This document shows positions 1 through 5,555 of a DNA stretch of 6,431 nt, piece after piece (position 1 is the stretch's first letter; every line of letters starts with the position of its first letter). The notes under the pieces are model-generated. The model saw only the letters and a program-made list of their open reading frames with translations. It made no database searches and was not told the DNA's origin. Source of the stretch: Phycisphaerales bacterium (GTDB lineage: Bacteria > Planctomycetota > Phycisphaerae > Phycisphaerales > UBA1924); the NCBI GenBank assembly GCA_030680655.1, contig JAUXUZ010000028.1, forward strand, positions 1-6,431. Direction: 5' to 3'. Both the position numbers and the translations under genes were made by a program.

Positions 1-402
1 GGGCGTGGACCTCACGCCGAGCTTCTTGAGCTTGACGGTCTGCTTGGCAACCGAGCAGGCGTGGTCGGCGACGCGCTCGATGTCGTTGTTCACCTTGACG
101 AACGTCGTAATCAGCCGGAAGTCCTTGGCGAACGGGTGGAAAAGTGCCAGCACACGGAAGCACGCCTCTTCGATCTTCACTTCCTCGCGGTCGATCTCGT
201 CGTCACGCCCGATGACGATGCGGGCCGTGTTGTCGTCGAGGGCGACCAGCGCCTCGGCCGCCTGCTCCACCATGCCGATGGCCGTTGCCGCCTCAGCCAG
301 GATCATGCCGCGGAGCAGCTTGATCTCCCGTTCGATGACGACTTCATGTCCGTTGCCGCGTGGAACGCCGAGCATGGGCTGATCGTCGGGTGCTGAAGGC
401 AT
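1..402 (-). CDS. phoU: PhoU-family phosphate signalling protein, N-terminal 134 codons (3' end outside window)
   Basis: PhoU proteins are cytoplasmic helical-bundle regulators that connect the PstSCAB phosphate transporter to the PhoR/PhoB two-component system and repress phosphate-starvation genes when phosphate is plentiful. Reading the minus strand from the ATG at 402-400, 134 codons run to the window edge without a stop. The translation carries the PhoU pattern in order: an N-terminal helix around residues 24-50, an acidic metal-binding-type stretch GRDDEIDREEVKIEEACFRV near 65-84, a segment with HPFAKDFRLITTFVKV, then NNDIERVADHA. This covers the first of the two PhoU repeats (full length is about 220-240 residues). 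I see no clear Shine-Dalgarno upstream of 402; the second ATG at codon 10 is an alternative start. No pst or phoR/phoB gene is visible on the upstream side; they may lie beyond the left edge. Confidence 0.93.
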   Translation of the reverse strand, partial: MPSAPDDQPMLGVPRGNGHEVVIEREIKLLRGMILAEAATAIGMVEQAAEALVALDDNTARIVIGRDDEIDREEVKIEEACFRVLALFHPFAKDFRLITTFVKVNNDIERVADHACSVAKQTVKLKKLGVRSTP

Positions 403-661
403 AGTCGTTGGTCCGCGGTGTGGTGGGCGTGGGTAGGGAAGTGCTTTGGCTGGCGTGCTACGCCGCCTGTGCAAGCGTGAACGGTAGGGGGTGAGGCCCT
501 AGGGGCTCCCTCGATCACGCAACCTTTGCCTGATGATTCGGATGCTGGTCGGGTGCCGGTACAGTTTTCTGCGGTTCGAGTGTTCGAAATGGCCTGCCGA
601 GTCCGATCGCAATGGCCGCGGTGGTACGCTTGCTGGCGACCATCGCGTGCACGGGAGCGGT
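403..661. other. Divergent intergenic region between phoU and the 115-residue orphan gene
   Basis: These 259 bases separate two divergently transcribed genes, so they should hold promoters for both directions. No convincing -35/-10 pair, Pho box or sigma-54 site was recognised. Three short inverted repeats are visible: GGCGT-GCT-ACGCC at 452-464, GCCC-TAG-GGGC at 496-506, and TTCGA-GTGT-TCGAA at 575-588. Each is only 4-5 bp and could occur by chance in GC-rich DNA. No tRNA or small RNA gene could be supported. A reading frame is open from 533 into the downstream gene, but that extension does not look like the coding part that follows. Confidence 0.6.
653..657 (+). promoter_or_regulatory. Ribosome binding site of the 115-residue orphan gene
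   Basis: The purine run GGGAG lies four bases before the ATG at 662. It favours this start over the in-frame ATGs at 533 and 542, which have no comparable upstream motif. Confidence 0.55.
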
Positions 662-1009
662 ATGCAGATCAACGGGAACAACCAGTCGGCACTCATCGCT
701 CGGATGTACGGCTCGGGCGGGGTTGCGCCTGCGCGTGCCGCGGGCGAGGCGAGCGTCGTCGCCAAGGTCGGCCCCGCGCAAAAGGCGGCGCCGGTTGACA
801 AGGCCGAGGTGAAGGGGCGGGCACCGGCGGTGAACACGCTGGTCGCGGCCGTGGTCCCTGGCAAAGTCGACTTCAGCGGCGAGACGCCTTCCCAGAGCCA
901 GAGTCAGTTGGGCGCTGGCGGAACGTACCAGATGTACCGCCGACCGTCTGACAAGTTGGAAGCGGCAACGGTCGTTTCGCTCGGCCGCGCGCTGGATGTT
1001 CAGGGATAA
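662..1009 (+). CDS. Small orphan protein, 115 aa, Ala/Pro/Val-rich with a distinctive C-terminal block
   Basis: I do not recognise the family. The protein begins MQINGNNQSALIARMYG, continues as a low-complexity stretch rich in Ala, Val, Pro and Lys (about residues 18-58), then VPGKVDFSGE (65-74), a Gln/Ser-rich linker (77-84) and a more structured-looking tail, YRRPSDKLEAATVVSLGRAL, at 92-111. There is no signal peptide or membrane segment, so it is probably cytoplasmic and largely disordered between two short ordered ends. That layout resembles small adaptor, anti-sigma or export-substrate proteins, but no FlgM or other signature can be shown. The start at 662 is chosen from the GGGAG site and the change in composition; starting at 533 would add 43 residues. 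It ends six bases before the aminotransferase ATG and is in the same reading frame, so the two genes are almost certainly co-transcribed. Confidence 0.72.
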   Translation: MQINGNNQSALIARMYGSGGVAPARAAGEASVVAKVGPAQKAAPVDKAEVKGRAPAVNTLVAAVVPGKVDFSGETPSQSQSQLGAGGTYQMYRRPSDKLEAATVVSLGRALDVQG

Positions 1010-1031
1010 TGGGGGATGCCCCCCTCCCCCC
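1002..1031 (+). promoter_or_regulatory. Translation start region of the class-V aminotransferase, with start codon between G5 and C6 runs
   Basis: AGGGA at 1002-1006, inside the end of the preceding gene, lies nine bases before the ATG at 1016 and can act as its Shine-Dalgarno, which suggests translational coupling. The ATG is flanked by GGGGG (1011-1015) and CCCCCC (1019-1024), which could form a tight G5:C5 stem with AUG as the loop. The TAA at 1007-1009 is in the same frame, so no start further upstream is possible. Confidence 0.45.
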
Positions 1032-2284
1032 GATCACTGCCGGCATACTCACCGCTTGCCGATCACTTCCTGATCGATCGTGGCTTGGTATTCCTCAACC
1101 ACGGCAGCTTCGGTAACACGCCGCGCATTGTGCTCGATGAGCAAGACGAGCTCCGCCGCCGGGTCGAGCGCGAGCCGGTGCGGTTCTTTGTTGAGGATCT
1201 CGAGGGGTTGCTGGACGCGGCGCGTGTGCGCGTAGCGGCCTTTGTGGGGTGCCCGGCCGATGACATGGCGTTTGTCTCCAACGCGACCGAGGGTGTGAAC
1301 ACGGTGGCGCGCTCGCTTGAGCTGAAGCCCGGCGATGTGGTGATCACGGGGTCGCACGAGTACAACGCGTGCAGCAACGCCCTGCGATACGCGGCCGAGC
1401 GTGCGGGAGCGACGGTGAAGAACGCGGCGCTGCCGTGCCCGATCGACGGTCCATCGCAGGTGGTTGAGGCGGTGGTCAAGTCGGTGGAGGCCGAGGGCGC
1501 TCGCGCGAGGCTGCTGCTGCTGAGCCACGTCACCAGCCCCAGCGGTGTGGTGCTGCCGGTGGCACCGATTATCGAGGCGGTTCAGCGGCGGCTGGGGGTG
1601 GATGTGCTCCTCGACAGCGCCCATGCGCCGGGGTTCACTGCCTTCGACATCGCCGCGCTGGGACCCGCGTTCTGCACCGCCAACCTGCACAAGTGGTGTT
1701 GCGCGCCGAAGGGGGCGGCCGTGCTGTACGTGCGGCCCGATCGGCAGGAGAACGTGCGGCCGCTGACGATCTCGCACGGTGCCAACAGCGAGCGCACGGA
1801 TCGGTCGCGCTTCCGGCTCGAGTTCGATATGACGGGCACGCGCGATTACACGCCGTGGCTGGTGGCGCCCCGGGCGATCGAGGTGGTCGGCGGTATGGCG
1901 GGCGGGTGGCCGGCGCTGCGCGAGCATTGTGGCGTGATGGCCCGCAAGGGGGGCGAGGCGATCAGCGCCGGGCTGGAGCGTTGGGGTGAAGGGCGGCTGC
2001 TCGCTCCGGGGTCGATGCTCGGTGCGATGCGGGCGCTCACGCTGCCGGTCCCCGCGGCGTCGAAGGAGCCTGGGCGGGGTGTGGGGCCGAGCAAGTACAA
2101 CGACCCGCTGCAGGACAGGCTGCTTGCGCGATGGCGCGTGCAGGTGCCCGTGCACAGCGTGGCGTTCGGTGGCGGCAGGCGCCAGCGTGTGGTCCGGATC
2201 AGCGCGATGGTCTACAACTCACCGGAGCAGTACGAGTACCTCGCCGGGGCGCTGGCGGCCGAATTGGCCGCGGAAGGGTGCTGA
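1016..2284 (+). CDS. Class-V PLP-dependent aminotransferase, isopenicillin-N-epimerase-like
   Basis: This is a 422-residue fold-type I PLP enzyme of the class-V group (cysteine desulfurase / isopenicillin N epimerase / kynureninase-like). Visible landmarks in order are: LNHGSFGNTP (27-36), typical of the epimerase-like branch; SNATEGVNTV (88-97), the cofactor-phosphate contact region; LDSAHAPG (199-206), where Asp200 should bind the PLP ring nitrogen; and TANLHKW (221-227), where Lys226 should form the Schiff base. GTRDYTPW (274-281) and VRISAMVYN (393-401) follow, with Arg394 a likely substrate-carboxylate contact. Length fits the family (about 390-430). The substrate cannot be read from sequence: this branch includes epimerases, lyases and desulfurase-like enzymes, and there is no antibiotic gene cluster here to support a cefD role. 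A cysteine dioxygenase 133 bases downstream makes a sulfur amino acid a reasonable guess. The start is fixed by the in-frame stop just upstream. Confidence 0.92.
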   Translation: MPPSPRSLPAYSPLADHFLIDRGLVFLNHGSFGNTPRIVLDEQDELRRRVEREPVRFFVEDLEGLLDAARVRVAAFVGCPADDMAFVSNATEGVNTVARSLELKPGDVVITGSHEYNACSNALRYAAERAGATVKNAALPCPIDGPSQVVEAVVKSVEAEGARARLLLLSHVTSPSGVVLPVAPIIEAVQRRLGVDVLLDSAHAPGFTAFDIAALGPAFCTANLHKWCCAPKGAAVLYVRPDRQENVRPLTISHGANSERTDRSRFRLEFDMTGTRDYTPWLVAPRAIEVVGGMAGGWPALREHCGVMARKGGEAISAGLERWGEGRLLAPGSMLGAMRALTLPVPAASKEPGRGVGPSKYNDPLQDRLLARWRVQVPVHSVAFGGGRRQRVVRISAMVYNSPEQYEYLAGALAAELAAEGC

Positions 2285-2417
2285 GCCCACGCTGCTCGAC
2301 GCAGGTGCGTGGGCGAGCAGTTCACGCGAATTGATGCAGGTGCCGCGCGGATTCGAGTGGCCGTTGCGGGTCGGCGCGGACATACTGTGGAGAGGTCAAA
2401 GGCGATTGGAGGCTGGA
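2285..2417 (+). promoter_or_regulatory. Aminotransferase-dioxygenase intergenic region with two overlapping GC-rich hairpins
   Basis: Directly after the TGA at 2282-2284, GCCCACGC (2285-2292) is perfectly complementary to GCGTGGGC (2307-2314), an 8-bp stem with a 14-base loop. A second fold uses CTGCTCG (2292-2298) with CGAGCAG (2314-2320), plus an inner ACGC (2299-2302) with GCGT (2307-2310), leaving a GGG bulge. The two folds share bases 2292 and 2307-2314, so they cannot both form. Neither is followed by a T tract (the next bases are TTCACGCG), so a standard intrinsic terminator is not supported. The rest of the gap has no clear promoter; the Shine-Dalgarno for the next gene is GGAGG at 2408-2412. 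Confidence 0.5.
2408..2412 (+). promoter_or_regulatory. Ribosome binding site of the cysteine dioxygenase gene
   Basis: A full GGAGG lies five bases before the ATG at 2418. It decides the start: the frame is open much further upstream (to 1986), but that part overlaps the aminotransferase and translates to Arg/Ser-rich sequence typical of a shadow frame. Confidence 0.8.
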
Positions 2418-3023
2418 ATGGCGTCGATTGCATCCAAAGCAGGGCAGGGCGCGGGCGACGAAAAGGTAGCCGCGGGGGGTTGCCAGTCTCCACAGGAGCG
2501 GTTCCCCAAGCTGGCGAAGCTGATCGATTACCTCTTGAGCCTGAAGGGGCGGGCCGATCTGAAGACGCTCGACCGGATGCTGATCGAGGCGAACATCACA
2601 AGGGCGGACATCGAGTGCATCTGCCAGTTCGGCACGAAGGCTTACCGGCGCAACACCATCGCCAACTCGGAGCACTTCGAGCTGCTGGCGCTGACGTGGC
2701 GGAGCGGTCACTGCACGCCGATCCACGACCACGCGGGCGTGTCGTGCGCGTTCCGCGTTGTGCACGGGACGGGCACGGAGATCCGCTTCGTGAGCACGCC
2801 CAGCGGCATGATCTGCCCCGTCGGCGCGACACCGATGGAGCCCGGGTATATCTGTTCGGCCGAGGAATCCGACATCCACCAGGTGGCGAACATGCAGGCA
2901 CCCGGCGAGGACCTTGTGACGCTGCACATCTACTCGCCCCGCATCAAGAAGATGAAGACGTACAGCTTCTGCACGTCCGAGGGTGCAGAAAACTGCGAGG
3001 CGTACCACACGCCGGGGGTTTAG
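2418..3023 (+). CDS. Cysteine dioxygenase type I
   Basis: Cysteine dioxygenase is a cytoplasmic, non-haem iron cupin enzyme that oxidises L-cysteine with O2 to cysteine sulfinate, the entry step of oxidative cysteine breakdown. The 201-residue product matches the family length. Iron ligands are visible as His103 and His105 (IHDHAG, 102-107) and His154 (SDIHQVAN, 151-158). Arg78 in AYRRNT (75-80) corresponds to the substrate-carboxylate arginine of rat CDO (Arg60), which favours cysteine over 3-mercaptopropionate as substrate. Thr168, His170 and Tyr172 (TLHIYSP) line up with the Ser-His-Tyr triad. Cys110 lines up with rat Cys93, so a Cys-Tyr thioether is possible. These alignments were made by eye from memory of the rat enzyme. 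The first roughly 25 residues are low-complexity and may be dispensable. The gene follows the aminotransferase by 133 bases, and its stop overlaps that of the convergent exporter gene. Confidence 0.93.
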   Translation: MASIASKAGQGAGDEKVAAGGCQSPQERFPKLAKLIDYLLSLKGRADLKTLDRMLIEANITRADIECICQFGTKAYRRNTIANSEHFELLALTWRSGHCTPIHDHAGVSCAFRVVHGTGTEIRFVSTPSGMICPVGATPMEPGYICSAEESDIHQVANMQAPGEDLVTLHIYSPRIKKMKTYSFCTSEGAENCEAYHTPGV

Positions 3024-3952
3024 AGCAGCGCCCGCGACGCGATCAGCGCGGCAACGCTGACGATGACCCACAGCGCCGTCCCGTGCACCAGCGGGCGCCA
3101 GCCGAGCTTCGCGATTGTTGAACGCGAGATCGCGGTGCCGATCAGCAGCAGGGCGATCGAGAGCAGGATGGTCGCGGCCGTCCGTGCCGCGTCGGCCCAT
3201 GGCGCGACCGTGCCTGACCCGAGCATCCCGTCTAAGGCCGCGCGGAGTCCGCAGGCGGCCAGGAAGAGCACGATGAACCAGGGGAAGGGCGCCTTGGGCG
3301 CACCGCCCTCGGGGTGGCGGTCGCGTGACATGCGGCGCAGCAGCAGCGCGACGGGGACGATCCAGAGCACGCGCGTGAGCTTGATGACCGTCGCGTCGGC
3401 GAGGGCCTCTTGCGAGAACGCGCTGGCGGCGCCGACAACGCCGGCGACATCGTGCACACCGACGGCGCACCAGGCGCCGAACTGGCGGTCGCTCATCTCC
3501 AGCGCGTGCCCGATCAGCGGGTAGGTGTAGACGCCCGCTGCATTGAGAAGAAAGACAATCGCGGTCGCCGCGGCCATCGTTGCGGCGGCCGCGTTGATCG
3601 CGCTGCCGGTGGCGGCGATGGCCGAACCGCCGCAGATCGCCGTGCCGGCCGAGAGGAGCGTGCCGGTGTCGCGGTCGGTCTTCAGCAGGCGTCCGAGCAG
3701 CCATGAAACAGCCAGCACCAGCACGATCGCCCCGGTCGAGAAGGCAAGGCCCGCCGCACCCGCGCGAGCGACCTGCTCAAGCGACACCCAGAAGCCGAGC
3801 AGGACGATGCTCGTCTGGATAGCGACCTTGCTGTACTTCTTGCTGAACGTGCCCCACGACTGAGGCCAGAGCCCGGCGAGCCCGAGCGCGATGCCGATCG
3901 CCAGGGTGATCGGGGGGAGCTTGGGGAGCAGTGAAGAAAAGTCGAGCGTCAT
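3020..3952 (-). CDS. YeiH/UPF0324 family membrane protein, putative sulfate exporter
   Basis: This is a 310-residue polytopic inner-membrane protein of the YeiH/UPF0324 (Cons_hypoth698, putative sulfate exporter) family. Family markers are AGTAICGGSAIAA (102-114), GVHDVAGVVGAA (165-176) and KLTRVLWIVP (191-200). Hydrophobic segments lie near residues 13-30, 43-57, 68-88, 125-146, 160-176, 194-206, 223-239, 256-275 and 288-308. Some relatives sit in taurine, sulfolactate or cysteate degradation clusters, where they are proposed to remove sulfate; transport has rarely been shown directly. The protein is a little shorter than usual (about 330-350) and seems to lack the first membrane segment. 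However, no in-frame ATG, GTG or TTG occurs in the 40-base gap before 3952, so the start stands. There is no strong Shine-Dalgarno. It lies 40 bases after the peptidase gene on the same strand and is probably co-transcribed with it. Its TAA overlaps the dioxygenase TAG. Confidence 0.88.
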   Translation of the reverse strand: MTLDFSSLLPKLPPITLAIGIALGLAGLWPQSWGTFSKKYSKVAIQTSIVLLGFWVSLEQVARAGAAGLAFSTGAIVLVLAVSWLLGRLLKTDRDTGTLLSAGTAICGGSAIAATGSAINAAAATMAAATAIVFLLNAAGVYTYPLIGHALEMSDRQFGAWCAVGVHDVAGVVGAASAFSQEALADATVIKLTRVLWIVPVALLLRRMSRDRHPEGGAPKAPFPWFIVLFLAACGLRAALDGMLGSGTVAPWADAARTAATILLSIALLLIGTAISRSTIAKLGWRPLVHGTALWVIVSVAALIASRALL

Positions 3953-3992
3953 CGGCGTCGGCCAGGCCTTTCTGGTTTCGCGGGCCGCGGGG

Positions 3993-5501
3993 TCAGACGC
4001 CGTAGAGTGGGGCGTACTTGCTCTCGAGGTATTCCATCAGGGGCTCGGGCGAAAGCGGCTGCCCGGTGACGCGCTGGCAGAGCTCGCCGGCGCGGTAGCG
4101 GCGCCCGTGCTTGTGGATGTGCTCGTTGAGCCAGGACTTGAGCGGGCCGAACTCGCCGCGGGCCATTTGCCCGTTCAGATCGGGGAGGGCCTTGTTGATG
4201 GTCTGCCAGAACTGAGCGGCGTAGAGGTTGCCCAGGGTGTAGGTCGGGAAGTACCCCACCAACCCGAACGACCAGTGCACATCCTGAAGGCAGCCGACGC
4301 GGTCGCTGGTTACGTCAAGGCCCAGGAGTTGCTTGAAACGCTTGTTCCACTCGCCGGGGAGGTCCTTCACCGGCAGCGCACCGCTGATGAGGTCACGCTC
4401 GAGCCCAAAGCGGAGCATGACGTGCAGGTTGTACGTGGCTTCATCGGCCTCAACGCGGATGAACGAGCGTTGCACCTGGTTGACGCTGGCGTAGACCTGC
4501 TCGAGCGTGAGGCCGTCGATCGCCGGGGCGAAGTGGCGCTTGGCGACGGGGAGGGCCCACGTCCAGAAGCCGCGCGACCGTCCGACGAGGTTCTCCCACA
4601 TGCGGCTCTGGCTCTCGTGGATGCCCAGGCTCACGGCCTCGGCCAGGGGCGTGCCGAAGTCCGTCGCCTTGGGGAGACCCTGCTCGTAGATGCCGTGCCC
4701 GGCTTCGTGCATCGTGCTGCTGAGGGGCTCAAGGCATGAGGAGGTGTTGTACCGCGTGGTGAGGCGGGTGTCGCCGGGACCGAATCCGGAGCAGAAGGGG
4801 TGGGCGGTGGTGTCGAGCCGACCGGCGCTGAGATCGAAGCCGATGGCCTTGAGGACCTCGAGGCCGAAGGCGTGCTGCTGCTCCTGCGGCACGACGATCC
4901 CCTTGAGGGCATCGGCGGGTTTCTTCGGGCTGTCGCACAGGCGTGCGACGAGTGAACTGAGCCTGGCCTGCAGCGGCGTGAAGATCGCCTCGATCTGCAC
5001 CGCGGTTGCGCCGGGCTCGTACTCATCAAGGAGGGCGTCGTAGAGCTCGCCGCCGGCGGGAACGCCGTAGCACTGTGCTTTCTTGCGGGTGAGGTTGAGG
5101 ACCTTCTCAAGCCACGGCGCGAACATGGCGAAGTTGTCGCTCGCGCGGGCGTGCTTCCACGCGTCCTGGCTGAGCGACTGGGTCTTGGCAAGCTCGGCCA
5201 CCAGCTCGACGGGGAGCTTGGTGGCCAGGTCGTAGTCGCGGCGCATCTCCCTGACGCTGGCCTTGAGCGTCTCGTCGAGCGCGCCGTTGGAGGCCTCGCA
5301 CTCTTCGATCAAGGTGCCGATGCGGGGGCTGATCCGGCGCTGGTGGGCGATCGTGCTGAGCAGTTCCTGTTGGTCGGCGCGTGAGCCGGCACCGTCGGGC
5401 GGCATGTAGGTTTCCTGGTCCCAGCCCAGGAGCGAGCCGATCGCGCCGAGGGTGGCGACATCCTTCTGTTCTTTGACCAGGTCGGTGTAAGCCTTGCTCA
5501 T
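3993..5501 (-). CDS. Carboxypeptidase Taq-type metallopeptidase (family M32)
   Basis: M32 enzymes are cytoplasmic zinc (or cobalt) metallocarboxypeptidases that remove C-terminal residues from peptides, with broad specificity but usually not after proline. The 502-residue product has the normal length. Diagnostic motifs are DTRLTTR (244-250), the HEAGH zinc-binding site (265-269, catalytic Glu266), HESQSR (295-300, Glu296 as third ligand), IRVEADEATYNLHVMLRF (348-365) and GYFPTYTLGNLYAAQ (416-430). There is no signal peptide. The start is the first Met of the frame (SKAYTDLVKEQKD follows), typical for the family. The leader lacks a Shine-Dalgarno; TATCTAA sits about 11 bases upstream and could be part of a -10 element or simply AT-rich leader. 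It lies 54 bases after the 214-residue membrane protein gene and 40 bases before the exporter gene on the same strand. A role in peptide or amino-acid recycling is likely. Confidence 0.96.
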   Translation of the reverse strand: MSKAYTDLVKEQKDVATLGAIGSLLGWDQETYMPPDGAGSRADQQELLSTIAHQRRISPRIGTLIEECEASNGALDETLKASVREMRRDYDLATKLPVELVAELAKTQSLSQDAWKHARASDNFAMFAPWLEKVLNLTRKKAQCYGVPAGGELYDALLDEYEPGATAVQIEAIFTPLQARLSSLVARLCDSPKKPADALKGIVVPQEQQHAFGLEVLKAIGFDLSAGRLDTTAHPFCSGFGPGDTRLTTRYNTSSCLEPLSSTMHEAGHGIYEQGLPKATDFGTPLAEAVSLGIHESQSRMWENLVGRSRGFWTWALPVAKRHFAPAIDGLTLEQVYASVNQVQRSFIRVEADEATYNLHVMLRFGLERDLISGALPVKDLPGEWNKRFKQLLGLDVTSDRVGCLQDVHWSFGLVGYFPTYTLGNLYAAQFWQTINKALPDLNGQMARGEFGPLKSWLNEHIHKHGRRYRAGELCQRVTGQPLSPEPLMEYLESKYAPLYGV

Positions 5502-5555
5502 AGGGCAGCAGTTTAGATAGGCCGACAGCCGAGGGTTGTCCGGGCGGGCGGCTGG

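Noticed and set aside
61..396. Plus-strand open frames over the first 400 bases
   Set aside because: They are antisense to an open minus-strand frame that clearly encodes PhoU.
571..600. tRNA-like TTCGA segment
   Set aside because: There is no acceptor stem, anticodon arm or CCA-compatible end around it; it is just a short palindrome.
533..661. N-terminal extension of the orphan protein from the ATG at 533
   Set aside because: The extra 43 residues have a different composition (Cys, Trp, Arg) and no ribosome site; GGGAG before 662 fits better.
662..1009. FlgM-like anti-sigma factor or flagellar protein
   Set aside because: Small size and disorder fit, but no family signature could be identified and no flagellar gene is nearby.
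1049..2155. Long minus-strand open frame (368 codons) opposite the aminotransferase
   Set aside because: Its product is Arg/His/Pro-rich without any domain. It is the complement of a well-supported PLP enzyme, and long antisense frames are expected in GC-rich coding DNA.
1986..2417. Longer N-terminus for cysteine dioxygenase
   Set aside because: The upstream part overlaps the aminotransferase and gives Arg/Ser-rich shadow sequence. GGAGG before 2418 and the normal family length support the shorter form.
2322..3704. Minus-strand open frame (460 codons) spanning the dioxygenase and part of the exporter
   Set aside because: It crosses two well-supported genes, one on each strand, and translates to Arg-rich sequence with no motif.
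3891..4739. Plus-strand open frame (282 codons) opposite the M32 peptidase
   Set aside because: It is the complement of a peptidase with all catalytic motifs. The valine/leucine-rich translation reflects codon bias in the opposite gene.
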